Assembly: GCA_046715095.1 (NCBI GenBank)
Contig: JBKJZQ010000014.1
Coordinates: 1-7,355 of the forward strand
DNA: 7,355 nt
Direction of reading: 5' to 3'
Source: WHTI01 sp046715095
Lineage (GTDB): Bacteria > Actinomycetota > CADDZG01 > WHSQ01
This document shows, one piece after another, positions 4,737 through 7,355 of the stretch. How positions within the stretch are numbered: position 1 is the first letter of the stretch; the number at the start of each line of letters is the position of its first letter. The position numbers and the translations under genes are program-made. The notes below the pieces were generated by a model. It did not search any database, was not told the origin of the DNA, and saw only the letters and a program-made list of their open reading frames with translations.

Positions 4737-7131
4737 CCCCCTGCACTCCGCTGGTACGGAACTCGGCGTACGGGAGGACGACCGCGATCGGCTTGGCCGC
4801 CCCGAGGGCGAAAGCGTGCTCGAACCGCTCCGGCGAGGCCGCCCTGGCGGCCGACTCGATGCGATCGACGTCGAGCCTCTCCTGCTCCGTCCTCGCAGCG
4901 GTCGGACGGACCCGCAAGGCTCCCGCCGCCCCCAGGAGGATCCCCGCGCGTTCGCCGTCACCCGCCACGGCCGCCGCTCCGGCGAGGGCTTCCAAAGCGT
5001 GAGCGACCGGAACTGGATCGCGCGTCGCGCGGGCCAGCTCGAGGGCCCGCGCTCCAAGCTTGCGAGCCGTATCGGCCTCTCCCTTCATCTCTGCGATGAA
5101 CGCCAGCGACGTCACCGCGAGGGCCGCGCCGGCCGCATCTCCCCTGCGCTCGTAGATCCCCCTGGCCTCGGAATGGAACCTGGCGGCCAGGTCGAGGTCC
5201 TCCGATCGACGCGCCGCCATCCCCGCGCGATTGCGGGCGAACGCGATCGCGGCGTCGAAGGAGATCTCCCGGGCAAGGGCGACGGCTCGCTCGAGATCTT
5301 CGAGACCCCTCGGGGGATCTCCCAGCTGCGCGACGAGGTGTCCCCGGCGTGCGTACAGCTCGGCGAGGTTCTCACGGGCGGAGAATCCCTCGGCGAGAGT
5401 CAGCGCCTCTTCGGTGAGCTTCAACGCCTGCTCGAGGTGGCCGCTGCGTTCCGCGACGAACCCGAGGAGCCTGAGAACCTCGGCCGCGGATCGACGGTCG
5501 CCGGTTTGGGTAAAGAGGGACAGGGACTCCCAGCCGTCGGGCTCGGCCTCATCCACCGCGCCGGCCGCCGCCCTGAGACCGGCGCGGACGAGAAGGCCGA
5601 ACGCGACGCCCCAGTCATCACCTTCGGCCCTGAGCATGTCGACCGCCCGGCCGAGCTCGACATCCGCGGCGATCTCCTTCGGGGCGAACTCGTTGAGGCG
5701 TCGCAGGATCCGGGCGTGAGCCTGTCCGACCCTGTCGGCCAGCACCTGGTAGATCGCCTCGGCCTCCCTGCACCACTCGATCAACCTCAGGTCGCCCGGT
5801 TCGTCCATCCCGGGGTAGGAGCGGGCCAGGAGGCACTTGCCGCGCAGCGCGGTCGGCTGGTCCCGGCGATCGTGCAGCAAGGTGCCCAGTCGCGCTCGGG
5901 CTTCACCCGTGTACCCACGGATCCACCAGAAACGGCCGAGAGCCCCGGCGAGACGGAGGGCAGGACGAAGGTCCTCGAAGCGCTCGGCCCGATCGAGTGC
6001 CACCTTGAAGTTCTCGAACTCTGCATCCATCAACTCGAGCCACAGTTCCTGGTCCCGACCCCTAAGGCGCGCGTCGCCGGCTTCCGCGAGGCGCACGAAG
6101 TACGCAACGTGACGCTGGGTCGCATCGGTCTCATCATCGGATCCGGCGAGCCTCTCCGCCGCATGCTCACGGATCGTTCCCAGCATCCCGTAGCGCGTTC
6201 CCGACGGATGCTCCTCCGCCACGAGCAGAGAGCGCGCGACGAGTCGCTCAATGATCGAGGGGGCGTCACCATCGGGCGCGCACACGGGCGACGCGGCCTC
6301 GATGGTGAAACCTCCGGGGAACGCTGCCGCACGCGATAGGAACGAGCGCTCCTCGTCGCTGAGTAACCTCCACGACCATTCGATCGCGGCACCGAGGATG
6401 CGCTCGCGTCGCGCTATCCCACCTAACCCGTCGCCGAGCGGCGCGAGCCTGTCGGCCACCCGGTTAGCGATGTCGACCAGGGGCATCGAGCCGACGTGGG
6501 CCGCGACGAGTTCGACGGCGAGCGGAAGTCCGTCGAGGCCGATGCAGATCTCAACGACATCCGCGACGTTGTTGTCATCCAGCTCCCACTCCGGATCCGC
6601 CCTCCGTGCGCGCTCGTCGAACAAACGGACGGCGCCGTACCGCAAAAGCTCCTCACACGACGACCGTTGTCTCTTCGCCGGAAGGCTGAGCGACGACAGG
6701 GGCCACAACGCCTCGCTCACGACCTGAAGGGGTTCCCCACTCGTGGCGATGATCTTCGTACGGGGTGAGCGATAGAAGATGGCACCGACGAATTCCGCGG
6801 TTTGCTCGACCATGTGACCGCAGTCGTCGAGGATGAGGACGAGGTCCCGCGGCGCGAGATAGGAGATGACGCGCCGAGCGATCCCGGCCGGTTCGGGCTG
6901 CCCGATCGTCCGGTGCCCGATGATGCTCCCACCCTCGTTGATGCCGAGCGCGACGGCGACGGCATCCGGGATCGCCTTCGGGTCGGTGATCCGTCCGAGG
7001 TCGACGAAGAAACAGCCATCCGGGACCGCGGAGGACATCCTCCGCGCCGCCTCGACCGCCAGCCTCGTCCGGCCGACGCCCTTCGGCCCGGTGAGGGTCA
7101 GGAGCCGGTGGGTGGCGAGCAAGCCCGGCAC
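4726..7131 (-). CDS. AfsR/SARP-like STAND regulator: NB-ARC ATPase plus TPR region, 5' end truncated by in-frame stops
   Basis: The open segment from GTG 7131 encodes 801 residues resembling the ATPase and TPR parts of AfsR/SARP-type regulators. Such proteins normally join a DNA-binding and BTAD domain to a nucleotide-switched NB-ARC domain and TPR repeats, and activate transcription. Visible: a P-loop TGPKGVGRTRLA (14-25), Walker B-like LVLILDDC (97-104), KIIATSGEPL (126-135), the GLPLAVEL motif (201-208), FPGGFTIEAA (271-280) and helical TPR-like pairs from about 340 to 735. Compared with the family's usual GPGGVGKT, LDNCEH and TSREPL, the Walker lysine is Arg (R21), the Glu after Walker B is Gly and the sensor Arg is Gly (132). 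GTG-7131 is unlikely to be a natural start: the frame continues upstream with NLPVTTTGFFGRDRDLERV, the normal lead-in to this ATPase domain. The gene is probably broken or divergent, although it stays open for over 800 codons. Confidence 0.75.
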   Translation of the reverse strand: MPGLLATHRLLTLTGPKGVGRTRLAVEAARRMSSAVPDGCFFVDLGRITDPKAIPDAVAVALGINEGGSIIGHRTIGQPEPAGIARRVISYLAPRDLVLILDDCGHMVEQTAEFVGAIFYRSPRTKIIATSGEPLQVVSEALWPLSSLSLPAKRQRSSCEELLRYGAVRLFDERARRADPEWELDDNNVADVVEICIGLDGLPLAVELVAAHVGSMPLVDIANRVADRLAPLGDGLGGIARRERILGAAIEWSWRLLSDEERSFLSRAAAFPGGFTIEAASPVCAPDGDAPSIIERLVARSLLVAEEHPSGTRYGMLGTIREHAAERLAGSDDETDATQRHVAYFVRLAEAGDARLRGRDQELWLELMDAEFENFKVALDRAERFEDLRPALRLAGALGRFWWIRGYTGEARARLGTLLHDRRDQPTALRGKCLLARSYPGMDEPGDLRLIEWCREAEAIYQVLADRVGQAHARILRRLNEFAPKEIAADVELGRAVDMLRAEGDDWGVAFGLLVRAGLRAAAGAVDEAEPDGWESLSLFTQTGDRRSAAEVLRLLGFVAERSGHLEQALKLTEEALTLAEGFSARENLAELYARRGHLVAQLGDPPRGLEDLERAVALAREISFDAAIAFARNRAGMAARRSEDLDLAARFHSEARGIYERRGDAAGAALAVTSLAFIAEMKGEADTARKLGARALELARATRDPVPVAHALEALAGAAAVAGDGERAGILLGAAGALRVRPTAARTEQERLDVDRIESAARAASPERFEHAFALGAAKPIAVVLPYAEFRTSGVQGATS

Positions 7132-7355
7132 CCTCTCGAGGTCGCGGTCGCGTCCGAAGAAGCCGGTGGTCGTAACCGGGAGGTTCGAACGAAGCGTTCG
7201 CGCGCTTCGGCCTTCGGGTGGCGCGGAGATCCGGGCGTCATGGAACGCACGCAGCGCGTCAGCGTGCCCCCCCGCCCGATATATCGCCCAGATAAAAATC
7301 GCCCCGAAGCGCTCGTAGAGAGGCTATTAGGCCAACACCATCTCGAGCTGGGGGG
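7132..7355 (-). pseudogene. In-frame upstream part of the SARP-like regulator, BTAD end interrupted by TAA-TAG
   Basis: Reading the same frame upstream of GTG-7131 gives NLPVTTTGFFGRDRDLERV (linker to the NB-ARC domain), and before that PLYERF and AIYRAGGHADALRAF. The latter match the end of a BTAD domain, which in homologues reads like 'LVAEHPLRERL...ALYRSGRQADALRAY'. Two tandem stops, TAA (7329-7327) and TAG (7326-7324), sit exactly where the two residues before 'PL' belong. The eight codons beyond them (PQLEMVLA) still fit the domain. There is no ATG, GTG or TTG between the stops and 7131. The stretch also holds AT-rich codons (ATT TTT, ATA TAT) unlike its neighbours. The simplest reading is a nonsense-disrupted gene whose DNA-binding part lies outside the window. 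A TTTTT run after a weak hairpin could alternatively mark the end of an upstream gene, but homology across the stops argues against that. Confidence 0.6.

Noticed and set aside
4605..5057. Minus-strand open frame of 150 codons overlapping the end of the regulator
   Set aside because: It is out of frame with the recognisable protein, rich in Arg/Ser/Pro as expected from a shifted GC-rich gene, and ends with an unconvincing short tail.
4618..6339. Plus-strand open frame of 573 codons opposite the regulator
   Set aside because: It is in the same antisense register as the minus-strand gene (a GC3 artefact), and the minus strand carries TPR-like and NB-ARC sequence throughout.
7276..7310. Intrinsic terminator after the tandem stops (weak hairpin followed by TTTTT)
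   Set aside because: The stem is only about 3 bp around a TTCG-like loop, and BTAD homology continues on both sides. It is mentioned as an alternative but not called.
1..7355. CRISPR arrays, tRNA or rRNA genes, insertion sequences, long direct repeats
   Set aside because: I scanned for repeated units, tRNA-like arms, transposase motifs and terminal inverted repeats and saw none.

Overview
The window is GC-rich bacterial chromosomal DNA with strong G/C preference at third codon positions. An AfsR/SARP-type regulator, a possibly leaderless promoter and a HerA-like ATPase of a form I associate with actinobacteria all point to Actinomycetota, probably an uncultivated or deep-branching lineage. 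This placement is inference; Chloroflexota is the main alternative. I see no rRNA, tRNA, CRISPR array or insertion sequence. Coding density is high, with no gene-free stretch above about 200 bases.

Layout, left to right: the 3' end of a plus-strand gene ending in a winged-helix-like segment (1-153). Five minus-strand genes follow, transcribed right to left. In transcription order they are an AfsR/SARP-like NB-ARC/TPR protein (4726-7131, with in-frame coding sequence continuing to the window edge at 7355 but broken by two tandem stop codons), a class V PLP aminotransferase (3471-4574), a family I inorganic pyrophosphatase (2964-3470), a NurA-family nuclease (1885-2892) and a HerA-like hexameric ATPase (150-1892). 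The first plus-strand gene and herA converge, and their stop codons overlap inside a palindromic CTAG.

Two coupled pairs stand out. The aminotransferase stop codon directly abuts the ppa ATG, so these two are almost certainly one transcript. nurA and herA overlap by 8 nt, with a near-perfect Shine-Dalgarno for herA inside the end of nurA. This is the expected arrangement for a nuclease and the DNA-translocating motor that drives it. A hairpin at the ppa stop and a -10-like hexamer placed exactly for leaderless nurA transcription suggest nurA-herA is its own transcription unit.

The most unusual points are the HerA-like P-loop (one residue longer than usual, with no glycine before the lysine), and the right-hand regulator. 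In the regulator, BTAD-like homology runs straight through TAA-TAG, and the NB-ARC domain has lost the Walker A lysine and the usual sensor arginine. I read it as a decaying or recently inactivated regulator, although recoding or a sequencing fault cannot be excluded. There is no clear multi-gene novel system; the NurA-HerA module is the best candidate for one.
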